A DNA stretch of 64,000 nucleotides from Gaeumannomyces sp. JS-464 (GCA_002197995.1 NGZR01000005.1:248001-312000), one strand, 5' to 3'; positions 44,687 to 56,798 are shown, counted from the first letter of the stretch. The notes: generated by a model from the letters alone, not told the origin. Program-made: numbers and translations.

Positions 44687-47032
44687 ATGGACTCTAGGGC
44701 CCCTGGCAGCGAGATGAGCGAGCCCGGATACGTCCGCCTCTTCCCTGACCCCCAGACAGTGCCCTGGCCGCCAAGCCAGCCAGCTCCGGCGGCGCCCGTC
44801 ACAGGCGCGCAAGACCCGGCCCGCCCAGGCCCCCCACAGCCCGATCCCAACATCTGGCTCAACAGCGGCGGCTCGGCCGAAAAGGCCGAGCTGCACATGT
44901 ACAAGCCCGGCGGCTTACACCCCGTGGCCCCCGGCGACGAGTTCCCGCAACAGGCGCTCTGCCCCCGGAGAAGGGGCCCGAGGTACCAAGTCCTCTACAA
45001 GCTGGCGCGGCAGGGCTGGTCGACGGCCTAGTTAGCCTACGACAAGCTCGCAAGGCAAGCTCACCAACTCCTTCCCTTCCTGAGCCCGGCACCAAGCCCC
45101 CCTGTGATTGTGGCTGTGTAGAGAGATTCCAGACTGACCAGGCAAGGCGCTTGCCGCCAAATTGCACCCCGAAATAGCAAGTTCGTCACCTTGAAGATGT
45201 TCGGCGACGGGCGCGGCGAGGCCGAGGCCGGATTCCAGGGGTGGGTGCACGGCTCCGGGCGGTACGGGCAGGACCAGCGGGGCCGCGGGCACTTCGTCAG
45301 GCTGCTCGACAGCTTCGTAGTCGAGGGGCCCAACGGCACCCACGCCTGCCTCGTCCTAGAGCCGTACCTGCCCCTGGGCGACGGAGCGCCGTTCCCGTCG
45401 CCCGTCTGCGAGGCCGCGCCGAGGCTCGTCGGCCAGGCGCTCGAGGCCGTGCACTTTTTGCACGAGCGCGGGCTGGCCCATACGGGTAAGTGCAGGATGG
45501 GGGCTCTAGAGCAAGGCGGACGTAAAATCTGGCAAAGATGGCTGCTGACTTGGCTCGGCTGCCAGACATCCACACCGGGACGTTTGGGATCGCTGTGCCA
45601 GAGATCCAGGGCTGGACCAGGGAGCAGCTGAGGCGCCATGCCGGGCCCGTCCAGCACCACATGGTAGCTGGAAGGCCCGACCTCTGGCGCCAGTATTCCC
45701 TGAGGGTGCCCCGGGTTGTGTGTAACAGAATTTCCCTGGGAGCGTTTCTGGCTGCCTTCGCCGCCGGCGCCTCCCCAGGGCCCGGCCAAGCTCGATCTGA
45801 AGATGATCGACTTCCAGAACCGTAAGCTCCACCTGCCGTCTCTCCACCGCCTTTACCGCCCGTTTCCCACTAACGCCTGGTGCTCCAATGCCAGTCCGGC
45901 CAATTACTGGCATCACCCCATGGCCTGACAGCATCAGGCCTCACGTCGCAGGCCATCGGCTTGCCCCTATGAGCTTCCGCCCCCCGGAGGTCTGCCTCTT
46001 CCAGCTCTCGCAAGGGAGACATGGGACGCCCTCGACCATGGCATCGGACGTGTGGGCACTGGGCGCAATCGTAAGCATCCCACCCCTTGATAGACATAAA
46101 CACAGAGAGCACCCAACTGACCCTATCAGGCCCACCAACTCCACACAAGCACCATATGGGACGAGTGGCCCGTCGGCGAGGTGCGCACACCCGTCGGGAC
46201 CCCGCAGATAGCCATCGACCTCGCAAGCCAGCTCCAGAGGGCCGTGGCGCTCGGAGGGGTGCCGCCGCCTCAGTGGCCCGTCGGCGTCCTCCCCGCCCAA
46301 ACCCTCGGCACCACCGCCGCCGACGCGTCCAAGCGAAAGCACGACCACGGCCTGTGCATGGCCCGCATCTCCCATCGCCTGAACACAGCCTGGGGACGGA
46401 TGGTGGTCGACAAGCGGCTGGACCCCCAGGCCCCGCAGCTCCTGGACCTGCTCTGCCAGATGATGCGGCTCGACCCCAGCCAGCGCCCGCCGCCCCGGGT
46501 CCTCCTGCGGTCCCACCCTTACTTCGCGGGCGTGAGGCCCATGCTCGACACCGCCGACCTCTTCCGGCCCGAGAGCGCGTTCGGTGCCTACTGGCACGGG
46601 ACCGCCGAGGCCGCCTGCGCGCTGCCGCTGCTGTCCGCGCCGCCACCGCCTGGCCGTGGCCCCCGCCCCGGCGAGAGGCAGGGGCGGGTGCTGCCGACCG
46701 ACTTCCTGGGCGGCGCCGGCGGCCGCTACGCCCGCCCGGCGCGCGCGCTGTGCCGCGAGCTGGACGGCCTGGCCTTTGGGCGCCCCGTCGTGCCCAGTCT
46801 CTACCAGGATGAGCCTGCGGACCAGGACCCGGAGAGGGACGACGACGACGACGACGACAGCGACGTGGCCGCGGACGGCACTCAGATGCCCGCCTCGCCC
46901 CAGCCGCAGCTCCCCGCCGACGCGGCCCAGCCTCGTCCCGCCGACACGGCAGCGGTTGACGACGAGGGCGGTGAAGAGTGGATGGACTGGCTGGAGAATG
47001 CGCCACTGAATGGTCCGGATCCCACTTGGTAG
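44687..47032 (+). CDS. SRPK-like protein kinase with in-frame TAG at a conserved Trp
   Basis: A protein kinase of about 670 residues. Exons fit at 44687-45054, 45178-45485, 45566-45821, 45895-46070 and 46130-47032. The last three introns are canonical; the first is read as a GC-AG intron. RYQVLYKLARQGWSTA is the glycine-loop region, followed by a TAG (45029-45031) where SRPK-type kinases have Trp (STxWLA-D). The frame then continues as LAYDKLA. FVTLKMF carries the ATP-binding lysine. The catalytic loop reads HTDIHTGTF, with Asp kept but Thr in place of the usual Asn. KMIDFQN replaces DFG. SFRPPEV and ASDVWALGA correspond to APE and the DVWSLG helix. One more frame break lies near 45708. The C-terminus is acidic (run of Asp) and ends EEWMDWLENAP. 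Confidence 0.78.
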
Positions 47033-49577
47033 CTCTTTCCAAGGGAATCGCCGGATGTAGATCTGTATTTTTGATGCACACTGCTATCCTGATATCACTA
47101 TGCCTCGATTATGGCCGTTTTATTGTTCTTTTTCCACCCTATCAGCCCTTTCCCCATCATCTCTTATGGGTATTGTCTCCTGTCGCGTTCCCTTTTCTTT
47201 ATCGTGTGGTTTATTCTGTGAGAAGACATTTTTTTCTCCAAATGATTTTCAGGGACTGCGAAGCTTGGTAAAAACGGTCTCCTACTCGACAACGGCCGCT
47301 GCGACGTCGGTGCCCATGGTCGCATCGAAAGAGGGGCCAGGAGCTGTCTGGCCCGCCGCCTGGGAATGAGGAACGGCTAGGACGGCGAGGAGGGACGGGC
47401 TGGTGTTCGGGTGTCGGAGGAAGACGACAAGAAGCGGCAGGGCGCCAAGACCAGGAGCGGGGAGAAGGATTTCACCCACCCTTGCTTTCTCCAATGCAAT
47501 TGGAGAGCTCGCAAGATTGTGGAAAGGGAAAGGGACAGGGTCGGATTTGAGGTGGGTGGAGGCAAGATCCCTCGTTGCTCAAACTGTACTCGGTGAGTGT
47601 TGGGCACCACTAGCACTGCAGATGTCGCACGTCTTGGGAAGGCCATTGATTTGGGCTATCACCGACCATTGATTGCCTGTACAGGCTCCCAGCAGTACCT
47701 ACAGAAAGTGAAGAGTGAACAGAGTTACAGTGTCAGGTATTTCCGTCTGGGTAATTCCCAAAACAAGAGACTCGAGACTCGCAAACCCTCACCGGCAAAC
47801 AGTCGACAAAATTCTGGCGTCTTCCCAGAAACCTGGAAAAAAAAAAAAAACAAATGTGACGTCACATCTGAGAGCCGTGCAAAGCCTCGTGGGCCGACGA
47901 CATCTACACATCGACCCACTTGGTCCTTCTTACACGGTGCGGCCAAGCCTTTGTCGTTGGTTCAATGTTATTGTCTGGATGGACACGGCTTCTCTAGGCG
48001 TGCAAAGGCTAGGTAGGCATAGCTAGTTGCGGTTCAAAATGAATTTTTTCAAGTCTTATCAGCAGCCCAATTGCCCCCAGCACACCTCGCCAGCGCCTTC
48101 GCGACCCAGGTAGCACGGTAGTTCCTCTCCACGTTGGCTGAGCATGCGAGCTACGAGGGAAGCGCACAGTGCAACGAACAGCACAAGGGGCCCCGCGGGG
48201 AAAGATTACTATGTATGTGGGTGGGCGGCTCGCCCGTAACCCCCACACCTCCACGCGGCGACTGGTTTGGAGGCGGGTTCGCACGCTGGGATGCATGGAT
48301 TGGGCAGAAGCTAGACGAGCTTGCACTCTCGTTGGCTGAAGGTTGCGGGAGGCTTGCCGTTGTCGGGGAGCACAGCAGCTCTTTGTCTACAGGTCTGTGA
48401 CACTGGACGTAAGTTGAAGGATGTGTGTGCTATCTCGCAATGCAGCCAGTCAGCTAGCAGGGTGCGACATGTAAAGTTTTTTTTTTTTTTTTTTTTTTTT
48501 TTCCCCTTCATCTGCCCAATCTCACCCGCTAGGAAATCATCGATCAGCGGGGCAAGGCCCACCTCGGACTGGGGTCAAGCAGCAGACGTGTGCGGGATTC
48601 ATTGCACGAGATCAAGCACAGTATGATCGATGCGCTGACCGCATTGCACCTCTGGTGGAGGCGAGCGCTAGCTGTTAGTCGAGCCGACGGGAGTAGGTGC
48701 CGGAGCACTGCCGGTGCCACTTGAGTGCCGCTGACGCCATTTTGTAGTGTCTTGTCACTCATATGTTCCGAACGCCGTGCAGGAGGCCGAGGCGACGTGG
48801 ACGCGGCAGGCAACGGCAGCAAAGAACAACAAACTTTACGCCTGTCTACCTCTATGTAGCATGTTTGGCCAGAGCCCCGAGCCAGATCTTTGCTCCTCTG
48901 GTTCCCTGTTTCTGATCTTACACAATTCCCGTGCATTCCTTTATTGACCCAAGAAACACCTAAATACTGTGCCTGCAGCAAAAGACACCGACCGACTTGA
49001 TCTCGGTCTCACACAGTGCCTGTAGAGGTGGGGAGTGCGGTGGGGAACTCTTCCCACTTTCCATCAAGACGACGGCGCATCGAGCAGGAAGTGATGTGCG
49101 ATAATAAGCCCGAGAGCGCGACGCTTGTGCTGGGATCCCCGGCTTGGCGTGCAGAACCGATGGAGGCGCGAGTTTGTGCGAGAAAAGCAGGGTCGGGGCC
49201 GCCTTGCCGCCCATGCCCATGGGCTTTGCTCGCGTGGGAGGTTGGAGGCAGTCGAGAACCCGTCCCCACGCTTCCCCTCGGAGAGCTCTCCATGCTGCCT
49301 GTTGCCGCCGGGCGCTGATCCTCGCTCTATGCCCGTCCAGCCAGTTGGGCCCGGGGAGATCAAAGTACAAATACGGGAGCTCGCCGCGCGCCGTCGCACT
49401 TTGGAATGCGAGGAGTCGCTCCCTCTCTCTGCCCCAACCTTTTATTCAGGGCTCAGCATACCTTTCTTCAGTCCTCCTGCCCGCCAAGAAAGTTGAGCGG
49501 TCTTGTCCCTGATCGACAGGCTTGGATCGAACCAGGAAGAAAAGTGGTCTGCATTCAAGGCTTGAGTGGCCTTAGCA
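47033..49577. other. Gene-poor region
   Basis: About 2.5 kb between plus-strand genes. It contains a tract of about 26 T at 48477-48502 and an A tract near 47837. No gene supported. Confidence 0.5.
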
Positions 49578-51852
49578 ATGGCGGATAAGGAGACCATCCA
49601 GCCGCACCCGTAAGTCTCTTTCTTTTTCTGCTTGGTTCTGACTCCTGAGAAATGCTTAAATGCGCCAAAGCATTGGCAATGACGACGGCCGCGACATTGC
49701 CAGGCGCAACCACGTACGCCGCTCATTGCCCGTAGCGGCGAGCCCAGCTCCGACAAGACGCGCTAGTCGCTGCCGTTAAATCTGGCAGTCATTGGCGGGG
49801 CCCTACCCCATACCTTTCCTTCTTGTCCAAAGCCAAAATTCTAACCAGCTCGGTCCCCCCAAAACAATAGTGATGGGTCTAGTGGCGCCTCGGAAAAGGG
49901 CGTCCGCGTCGAGAGCCATGGCGCGTCCAAGCAGCACGTCGAGGCGGGCGCTGGCGCCGGCGTCGACCTTGAGGCGCTCAACCACAACGCCGAGGCCCGC
50001 ATCACGAACCCGCTCGCCGGCATCCCGCACGAGCAGCTGATGCGCGACGTCGAGGCCTTCTGCGAGCAGAAGGGCCTGTCCGAGCACGTGGCCATCTTCA
50101 AGAAGGGCGCCCTGGTCGCCCAGGACCCCGAGAACTACGACAGCCTGCCCGGCGAGCACAACCTCAACACGGACGAGGCGACGGTGCTGCGCAACGAGGT
50201 CGAGCACAAGTGGCGCCTCCCCTGGCGCCTCTTCCTCACCATCTTCACCTGCTCCATCGGCGCCGCCGTGCAGGGCTGGGACCAGACGGGCATCAACGGC
50301 GCCAACCCCTTCATGAAGGTCGCCTACGGCCTCGACGACGGCACCGACCGGAGCGAGCTGATCTTGGGCCTCGTCAACGCGGCGCCCTACTTCGCCTCCG
50401 CCCTCGTCGGCTGCTGGCTGTCGGACCCGTTCAACAACTGGTTCGGCCGCCGCGGCACCATCTTCATCTCGGCCCACTTCTGCCTCTGGCCCGTCATCGG
50501 CTCCGGCTTCTGCTACCGCTGGCAGGACCAGTTCGCCTGCCGCATCCTGATGGGCCTGGGCATGGGCCTCAAGGGCGCCACCGTGCCCATCTACGCCGCC
50601 GAGAACTCGCCCGCCTCCATCCGCGGCGCCCTCGTCATGTCGTGGCAAATGTGGACCGCCTTTGGCATCTTCCTAGGCACCGCCATCAACGTCGCCGTCT
50701 ACAACCACCCGTACAACTGGCACCTGATGCTAGCCGCCCCCTTCATCCCTGCCGTGCCCCTCGTCGCCCTCATCTACTTCTGCCCCGAGTCGCCGCGCTG
50801 GCTGATGAAGAAGGACCGCTACGTCGACGCCTGGAACGCCATCAACCGCCTGCGCTTCAACCAGATCCAGTCCGCCCGCGACATTTACTACATCCACTCC
50901 CAGCTTGTGCTCGAGCGCCAGGTCGTCGGCGACAGCGGCTACCTCACCCGTTTCGTCGAGCTTTTCACCATCCCCCGCGTCCGCCGCGCCACCCTGGCCG
51001 CCTTTACCGTCATGCTGGCCCAGCAGATGTGCGGCATCAACATCATCGCCTTCTACTCGACGTCTGTCTTTAAGGATGCGGGCTCTTCCGAGTTTGAAGC
51101 TCTGCTCGCCTCGCTCGGGTTTGGTCTTGTCAACTGGCTGTTTGCCTTCCCGGCCTTCTGGACCATCGACACCGTATGTTGTGCAACCCCGCGATCCCCC
51201 ACCACAAGAAGAAGAAAAATGAAACACTTACTAACATCTACTTTCTTCACAGTTCGGCCGCCGCTCCCTCCTCCTCTTCACCTTCCCTCAGATGACCTGG
51301 ACGCTCCTCGCAGCCGGCCTCTGCACGCTCATGCCGCAGAGCACGGCCCGCACGGCCCTCGTCGCCCTCTTCGTCTACCTCTTCGGCGCCTTCTACTCCC
51401 CCGGCGAGGGCCCCGTGCCCTTCACCTACAGCGCCGAGGTCTTCCCCCTGTCGCACCGCGAGGTCGGCATGGGCTTCGCCGTCGCCACCTGCCTCTTCTG
51501 GGCCGCCGTGCTGTCCATGACCTTCCCGTGGCTGCTCAAGGACGCCAAGGTCGTCGGCGCCTTTGGCATGTACGCCGGGCTCAACGTCGCCGCGCTCATC
51601 ATGATCTTCCTCTGGGTGCCCGAGACCAAGCAGCGCACACTCGAAGAGCTGGATTACGTGTTTGGCGCCCCGACGTCAAAGTTCATCAAGTACAACGTCA
51701 CCGAGGCCCTGCCGTACAGCATCAAGCGCTACGTCTTCTTCCAGAAGAGCGCCACCCTGCGCCCTTTTTACAAGGACGAGGAGCGCCACCGCCAACGCCC
51801 TGCGGCTGCCACTGGGGCCGACGCCCCTGCTGTCGGCGATGTCAAGGCTTGA
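49578..51852 (+). CDS. MFS sugar transporter with long N-terminus
   Basis: An intact sugar porter of 644 residues. Exons are 49578-49609, 49871-51173 and 51253-51852, with introns of 261 and 79 bp; all joins keep frame. The short exon 1 encodes [11 protein letters not shown]. The first 125 residues are cytosolic and include [18 protein letters not shown]. Family marks are [13 protein letters not shown] at helix 1, [31 protein letters not shown], the central [13 protein letters not shown] motif, [44 protein letters not shown] and the terminal [16 protein letters not shown]. The long N-terminus and GWDQTG motif are typical of a fungal group of predicted hexose or polyol transporters. The substrate is not fixed by sequence. 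Confidence 0.92.
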
Positions 51853-52430
51853 GCCGTGAGGGTGTTTCCTGGGGATTGGAGTGACAGATTCGCCTAGGCT
51901 GCTGGTCTCTGTTTAATGAAACCTGATGAGAGGCTTTGTGTGCCAAGGTCATTTTTTTTTTTTTTGGTTGGATGACGTCCACAAGGCCGAGATGTGGTGC
52001 ACCCATCAACGGGATTTTGTTTTCTTCATTTTATACCCAAATATTTCCTTCTTTCAAGCGCATTTCCTGTGCGCCTTTTATGTCAAATCTCTGGATAGAT
52101 AGTCTTTTATCGGGCTATATAATCTCGGATACTCCAAATCTCCCGGTCCCCAAGCGACGCTGTTGTGGGCGTCCGCTTTGACAAGGTTGAATGAGCGGTG
52201 GCAAATCCTGGAAACCTACGTACTTTGCCGGTAGGCCAGCGTGGTTTGAGGAGCAAGCACGCGCAATACAAAGACACATTGCAGAAATAAAGTTGCTGGC
52301 CAAAACACTGCAAGACTCGAGTTATCTCCTTCATTCTGGATCGTACCACCGCTTGGTACTGCTCCTGTCAAAGGGCAACTTGAACATGCTGCGTGCAGAA
52401 AGAACACTCTGACCATTCGACAAACACGAG
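51853..52430. other. Convergent intergenic region
   Basis: About 580 bp between convergent 3' ends. It includes a T tract at 51951-51965 and AT-rich sequence around 52010-52130, probably 3'-UTR. No gene seen. Confidence 0.5.
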
Positions 52431-53763
52431 CTACGCCTTGACAGCATAGATTTTGTAGGATCCTTTCATGCCCAAGTCAGCAACTTAGTACCCGACCCGG
52501 GGCGGGGGGATTTCACTTACCAACCCACTCGTTCAGATCGACATTTCCCAGCTCCGCAGTAAGGGCCTCGAGGTTGAGGTCCTTGGAGGGCGCGGGCGGG
52601 CCCGAGACGCACGGACCGTCACCAGACTGCGCCGGCTTGCCGCAGCACGAGGGCGTCTCGACCGGCGGGAGAGAGGGCGTACAGCAGCCCTGGCCCGACC
52701 CGGCCGCCTGGCCGGCTCGCTTGGTGCCGTCCGGGAGCGTGTTGGCGTAGACGTTGAGGTCCGAGTTTGTGTCCTGGATCAGGACGTCTGCCAGGAGGCG
52801 TGATTAGCAAGACTCGGTGATTGCGGCCATCTGCAGACAAGTGGGAAACAAAAAAGAGAGGACATGGAATACAGCAGCCCCGGCGGCCAAGGGACAAGAC
52901 AGAAGCGACTCACCAGTGAACCCAGCGTCCCGAAGGTAGGCCTCATACTGCCCAACCAGGCTGGCGCCCGCGACGCACCCGACGAGCAGGGCGGCGCTCC
53001 GCCTCAGCGCGTCGGGCAGCGGCCTGCGGGCCAGGATGTCCGAGACGGCGACGCGGCCGCCCGGGCGCAGCAGGCGGGCCATCTCGGCGAACACGAGGTG
53101 CTTCTCCTCCTCGGGCACCAGGTTGACGACGCAGTTGGACACGATGGCGTCGGCGATGCCGTCCCGGAGTGGGATGTCGGTGATGCGGCCCTCGACGAAC
53201 TCGATGTTGCTGTTGCTGTCGGCGGCGCCCATTTTGGCCTTGTTGCGCTCGGCCAGGGAGAGCATGTCCTTGCAAGAGTGTGTAAGTAAAACGCCGTGTG
53301 AGGGATGAGCTGGGGCTTTTGGGGGTCCGGCTTTGTTTTTGACACTGCGTACCTTGTTCATCTCGACGCCAATGGCCCTGCCAGTCGGGCCGACCTTCTT
53401 GGCGGCGAGGAAGACGTCGAAGCCGGCGCCGCTGCCGAGGTCTATGACGGTTTCACCCTGGCTAAGGTATCAACATCAATTCCGCAAGTTCACCTTTTCT
53501 TCCTTTGTCGAAACAGCTAGAGAACTGCAGACAGGAGGGAGGAAAGAAAAGGAACCACCTACCTCTCGCAGACTAGCAATAGCCAGCGGGTTCCCGCAGC
53601 TGAGCCCGAGGTTGGACTCGGCCGGGATGCCCGCCAGCTCCTGGTCCGAGTACCCAAACGCCCGGGCGACGGTCAGCCCGTAGCCCTCGCTGAGCTGGCT
53701 CGGGTCCGTGGACGCGGCGCTGTACCGCTCCTTGACGGCGGCGTAGATCTCGTTGGAGTCCAT
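52431..53763 (-). CDS. arsM: Arsenite S-adenosylmethionine methyltransferase
   Basis: An intact enzyme of 319 residues that methylates arsenite to volatile or less toxic methylarsenicals. Exons are 53563-53763, 53353-53457, 52914-53268, 52521-52787 and 52431-52462; all four junctions keep frame. The N-terminal segment ends in NLGLSCGNP, whose Cys is an arsenic ligand in the family. The SAM-binding motif I is [27 protein letters not shown] carries the second conserved ligand Cys. [19 protein letters not shown] follows motif III. The last 80 residues hold two Cys-Cys pairs ([13 protein letters not shown]) and one more Cys, a likely accessory metal-binding tail. The final intron leaves only 11 codons in exon 5. 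A bZIP gene begins 607 bp away, divergently. Confidence 0.93.
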
Positions 53764-54369
53764 ATCGGCTGGCTGACGTTTGGAACGAGTACTGGGTTGG
53801 GTTCGACTTGAAAGTGAAAGCCAGGTAAAGATCCAAGGGTTGTTTTGTTTTTATCCGGTTGTATGATGGCAGCTGGGTAGGTAGCCTCCTCCCGTCCGTG
53901 GAGAAGGCGCAGACATCCATGATTTATATACACGGAAGGAGGCCTTTGTGTAGCCTCCCTGGCGCCTGCCTCCGTGGTCGTGGACGGACATGCCCATAGG
54001 AAAGGGGAGGATTTCTGGTCTGTCACTGCCAAATTGCCCAATTCGGTTAGCGTCTACACCGCGCTCCCCCACCTTTGTCTCGTGTGCCCGTCTTGGGGGC
54101 GGCATCCGCAGCCAGGTCACTCGAAACATCTGATAGGCCCAAGCCATGGACGCTGCCCGTCAGCCAAACTCAAGTCCGGTTACTGCTCCAAACCTGATAG
54201 GCTGTGGTGAAAGGCAGGCTTCCCAAGTGGGTAGGCTGGTCACTCGGCGCAGCTGATAGGCTATGGAAAATAGGCGACGGGACCTCGAAAACCGAACATT
54301 CTCAACCCATCTCCAGCGATCGCGTCGGGCTATGGGTGCACGGCGAGAGAGCCACGCAGCAAGACAGAC
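53764..54369. other. Divergent promoter region of arsM and the bZIP gene
   Basis: About 600 bp shared by two divergent genes. The phrase CTGATAGGC(T/C) occurs near 54131, 54197 and 54255, three copies at about 60-bp spacing. These may be regulatory sites or drift; no known factor site is claimed. Confidence 0.45.
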
Positions 54370-55025
54370 ATGAGGCTCTCCCAGATGACACAGAAATGGT
54401 CGTCGCGGCCGAAGGAGCAAGACGCCGCCGCCCGGGTCCGCGAGAACCAGCGCCGCCACCGCGCCAGGACCAAAGCCTACATCGCGGACCTGGAGAGGCG
54501 GCTCGCCGAGACCACCGCCCAACTCGAGGAGGCCGTGGCACGGAACGCCGCGCTGGCGACAGAGGTCCAGCGCCTACAACAGAACCCGGCCACCATCATC
54601 ACCATCAAGGAGAGAGAGTCGGCGGATAACGCATCTGTCCGCGGAGAAGAAGAGGGCGTGGCCACGGACATGAACACGCACGTGCGTGAAGGTTCGCCCG
54701 CAGAACAAGGACCCTCCCGGCCCCCGCCGCCTCCAACGATCCTCCCCCGGGAATTCCTGGAGAAAGCAGCGTCAATACCTGGCCAGGCTTGGAACAGCCG
54801 CCCGACTGCTCAGCGTTCCCGCCGACGGCGCCAGGAGAGTCGACCATCCCCTGCGCGCGGGCGTTCGAGATCCTGTCGGGGCAGAACTGTGAGAGGCACG
54901 ACCTAGAAGCGTTCAGCGGCTTTTTGCGACCTGGATACAGACGTGCCGCCATCGAGGGAGGCGGGTGTCGAGTCGAAAGCAGCCGTGTCTTTGCTGTCAT
55001 GGACGCCATCCAATCTTATCCATAA
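54370..55025 (+). CDS. bZIP transcription factor, frame-broken
   Basis: A fungal bZIP protein of about 218 residues. The basic region is RVRENQRRHRARTKAYIADLE and is followed by a leucine zipper rich in heptad Leu/Val (LERRLAETTAQLEEAV...LQ). A proline-rich linker leads to a C-terminal domain in another frame: PCARAFEILSGQNCERHDLEAFSGFLRPGYR and GGGCRVESSRVFAVMDAI. This C-domain is typical of a group of ascomycete bZIP proteins, with conserved Cys before the helix and GCRV(E) near the end. A single-base break between about 54729 and 54790 separates the two parts. The stop is at 55023-55025. It lies divergent from arsM, which raises but does not prove a regulatory link. Confidence 0.82.
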
Positions 55026-55368
55026 AAAGGGATGCAGACGATAGGTTTGGATCCATTCTCAAGAGCTCAGAGAAGTGCTTGCCAATGGGCTAGTTGGGAA
55101 ATGCCCTCGTCTGCGCTTGCATCTATATTACTCAAACCTGACAGGGCTCTGCAGAGGGCCTCCAATACGATCTGGGACGAATCTAGATGGAACTAGCTTG
55201 CCAGATCATAGGCTATTTTGCAGTTTATGGGCTCTTGCCCCAAATACGATGAAGGAAAGCGTCCTATCCCAGCTTGCAGTGAACGGATCGAGGGCTTTCC
55301 GGAAATATTGGCCAAACTCACCCGTCCATCATTTGACGTATAGCATTCCGGGTGAACTTGCGATCGCC
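55026..55368. other. Convergent intergenic region
   Basis: About 340 bp between convergent 3' ends of the bZIP and exopolyphosphatase genes. No gene seen. Confidence 0.5.
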
Positions 55369-56798
55369 TCATAACCTCGGAGGCGCTTGCTTCATGACCT
55401 CCCTCAGCATCGGCGCGACCTGCTTGCGGCTGTGTTCGGCGTTCCTCTGGCGCCAGCACATCCTCCACTCGGAGGCAGGACCGTCTCCGGCACTGTCGCT
55501 AGAGGTAGCAGTCAAAGAACCGTTGTCAAGCTCGCCTTGCCCCCACCTCTCGAGCTGCAGGTCGTCGCCCCAACCCGCGGCGAAGGAGCGCGCCACCGCA
55601 ACGGCGCGCTCGTTGAAGGCCCACAGCATCAGTTCACGACTGATCTGGTGGTCGGCTTCGGGCCGCACCGTCATGATGCCCACGAGGTCCAGGCCCCGCT
55701 CGCGCGCCCAGTTGCGCGTCTCGGCGGCCAGACTCTCTGCCGGGCCAACATTCTCCAGCAGGTAGTCGAAGGGCTTGGGGACCGACGAGATGCCGAGCCG
55801 GATGGCGCCGACTCCATCGAGACTGTGATCGAACGGCGACGGCGACGTCCACTCCTTGTAGTCCTTCCTCAGCACGTCGCGGTAGCTGAAGCCGCTGAGG
55901 TCCTCCTTAAGGTGGCACAGCTCCTCGTACCACTCGACGCGGTCGTAGGCCTCGCCGGCCTCGTCGGACCGGATCTGCGCCTCGGCAAGCGCGGCCATCT
56001 CCTCGTCCGCGGGCGTTACCTTGGAGCGGGCCTTGAGCGCCTGCGTGTCCACCAGGATGGGCCCCAGCACCAGCCGGGCCAGCTGCGACGGCAGGCCAGG
56101 CCGGCCCGCCGTCGCCTTTTTGTCCTCCTCCCCTCGGGGCCCGTCCAGTGGGCGGCGATGTAGTCCCACGCCTCGCGGCAGTACTCGACGACGAGGGTGG
56201 CGGCGCTGCCGCAGACGCGGATGAGGCGCGGCTCGGACCCCGTGTCGGCAGCGACGGTGCCTTCGTCGACGTGGTGGTCGACGCAGCCGACGACGCGTGG
56301 GCGAAGCGGGCGGCGAGAGGGCCCGTCAGCTCGTTGTGGTCGACCAGGATCCATCGCGTGTCGTCCGGGTCCAGACCTGATCCGACTGTTTTGTCATTTT
56401 CCGAAGCCGCAGCGGCCGTCGGCAAGTCGGACAGTGAGAGCAGGTCGGCACGGGAGACGCCGGCGAAGGCAAAGGCGCCGTCGACATCGTTGCGCAGCGC
56501 CAAGTCGGGGCGGGGAAGGTTTACCAGGGGGATGTGCAGGGTAAAGTGCGGCGGGGTATGGGAGCGCAGGTAGGCGTAGAGGAAGGCCGAGCAGAAGGAG
56601 TCGAGATCTGGGTGTGGTTAGCAGCCTGTTCCTACTCCGCAATCTGCCTAGGCCAGCGAGGGAGACAGCCGCGCACCTGCAGCCTCGTTGCCGACGACCA
56701 GGCACAGCGGGCTCGGGCGCTGGCCTCTGGGGGCGGCCAGCGTCCTCCGCGCGGTGGCCAGGAACCCGGCGACGGAGCGGGGATGGGGAGAGAGCATC
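55369..56798 (-). CDS. ppx1: DHH-family exopolyphosphatase, frame-broken
   Basis: A cytosolic exopolyphosphatase of about 450 residues (Ppx1 type), which releases phosphate from polyphosphate chains. Exon 1 (56677-56798) ends in LVVGNEAA. A 69-bp intron (56608-56676) joins it to DLDSFCSAFLYAYLRS, rebuilding the first metal motif (N-E-x-x-D-x-D-S). ILVDHNE and GCVDHHVDEG are motifs II and III. AATLVVEY and GPILVDTQALK follow. The C-terminal DHHA2-type part includes DYKEW and ISRELMLWAF. Frame breaks lie near 56760 (in exon 1), 56303 and 56133; the metal motifs are intact on either side of each. Divergent from the amidotransferase-like gene at 57194. Confidence 0.87.

Noticed and set aside
49803..50648. 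A 281-residue antisense open frame over the sugar transporter
   Set aside because: Same reason: GC3-driven antisense shadow of an intact, spliced transporter gene.
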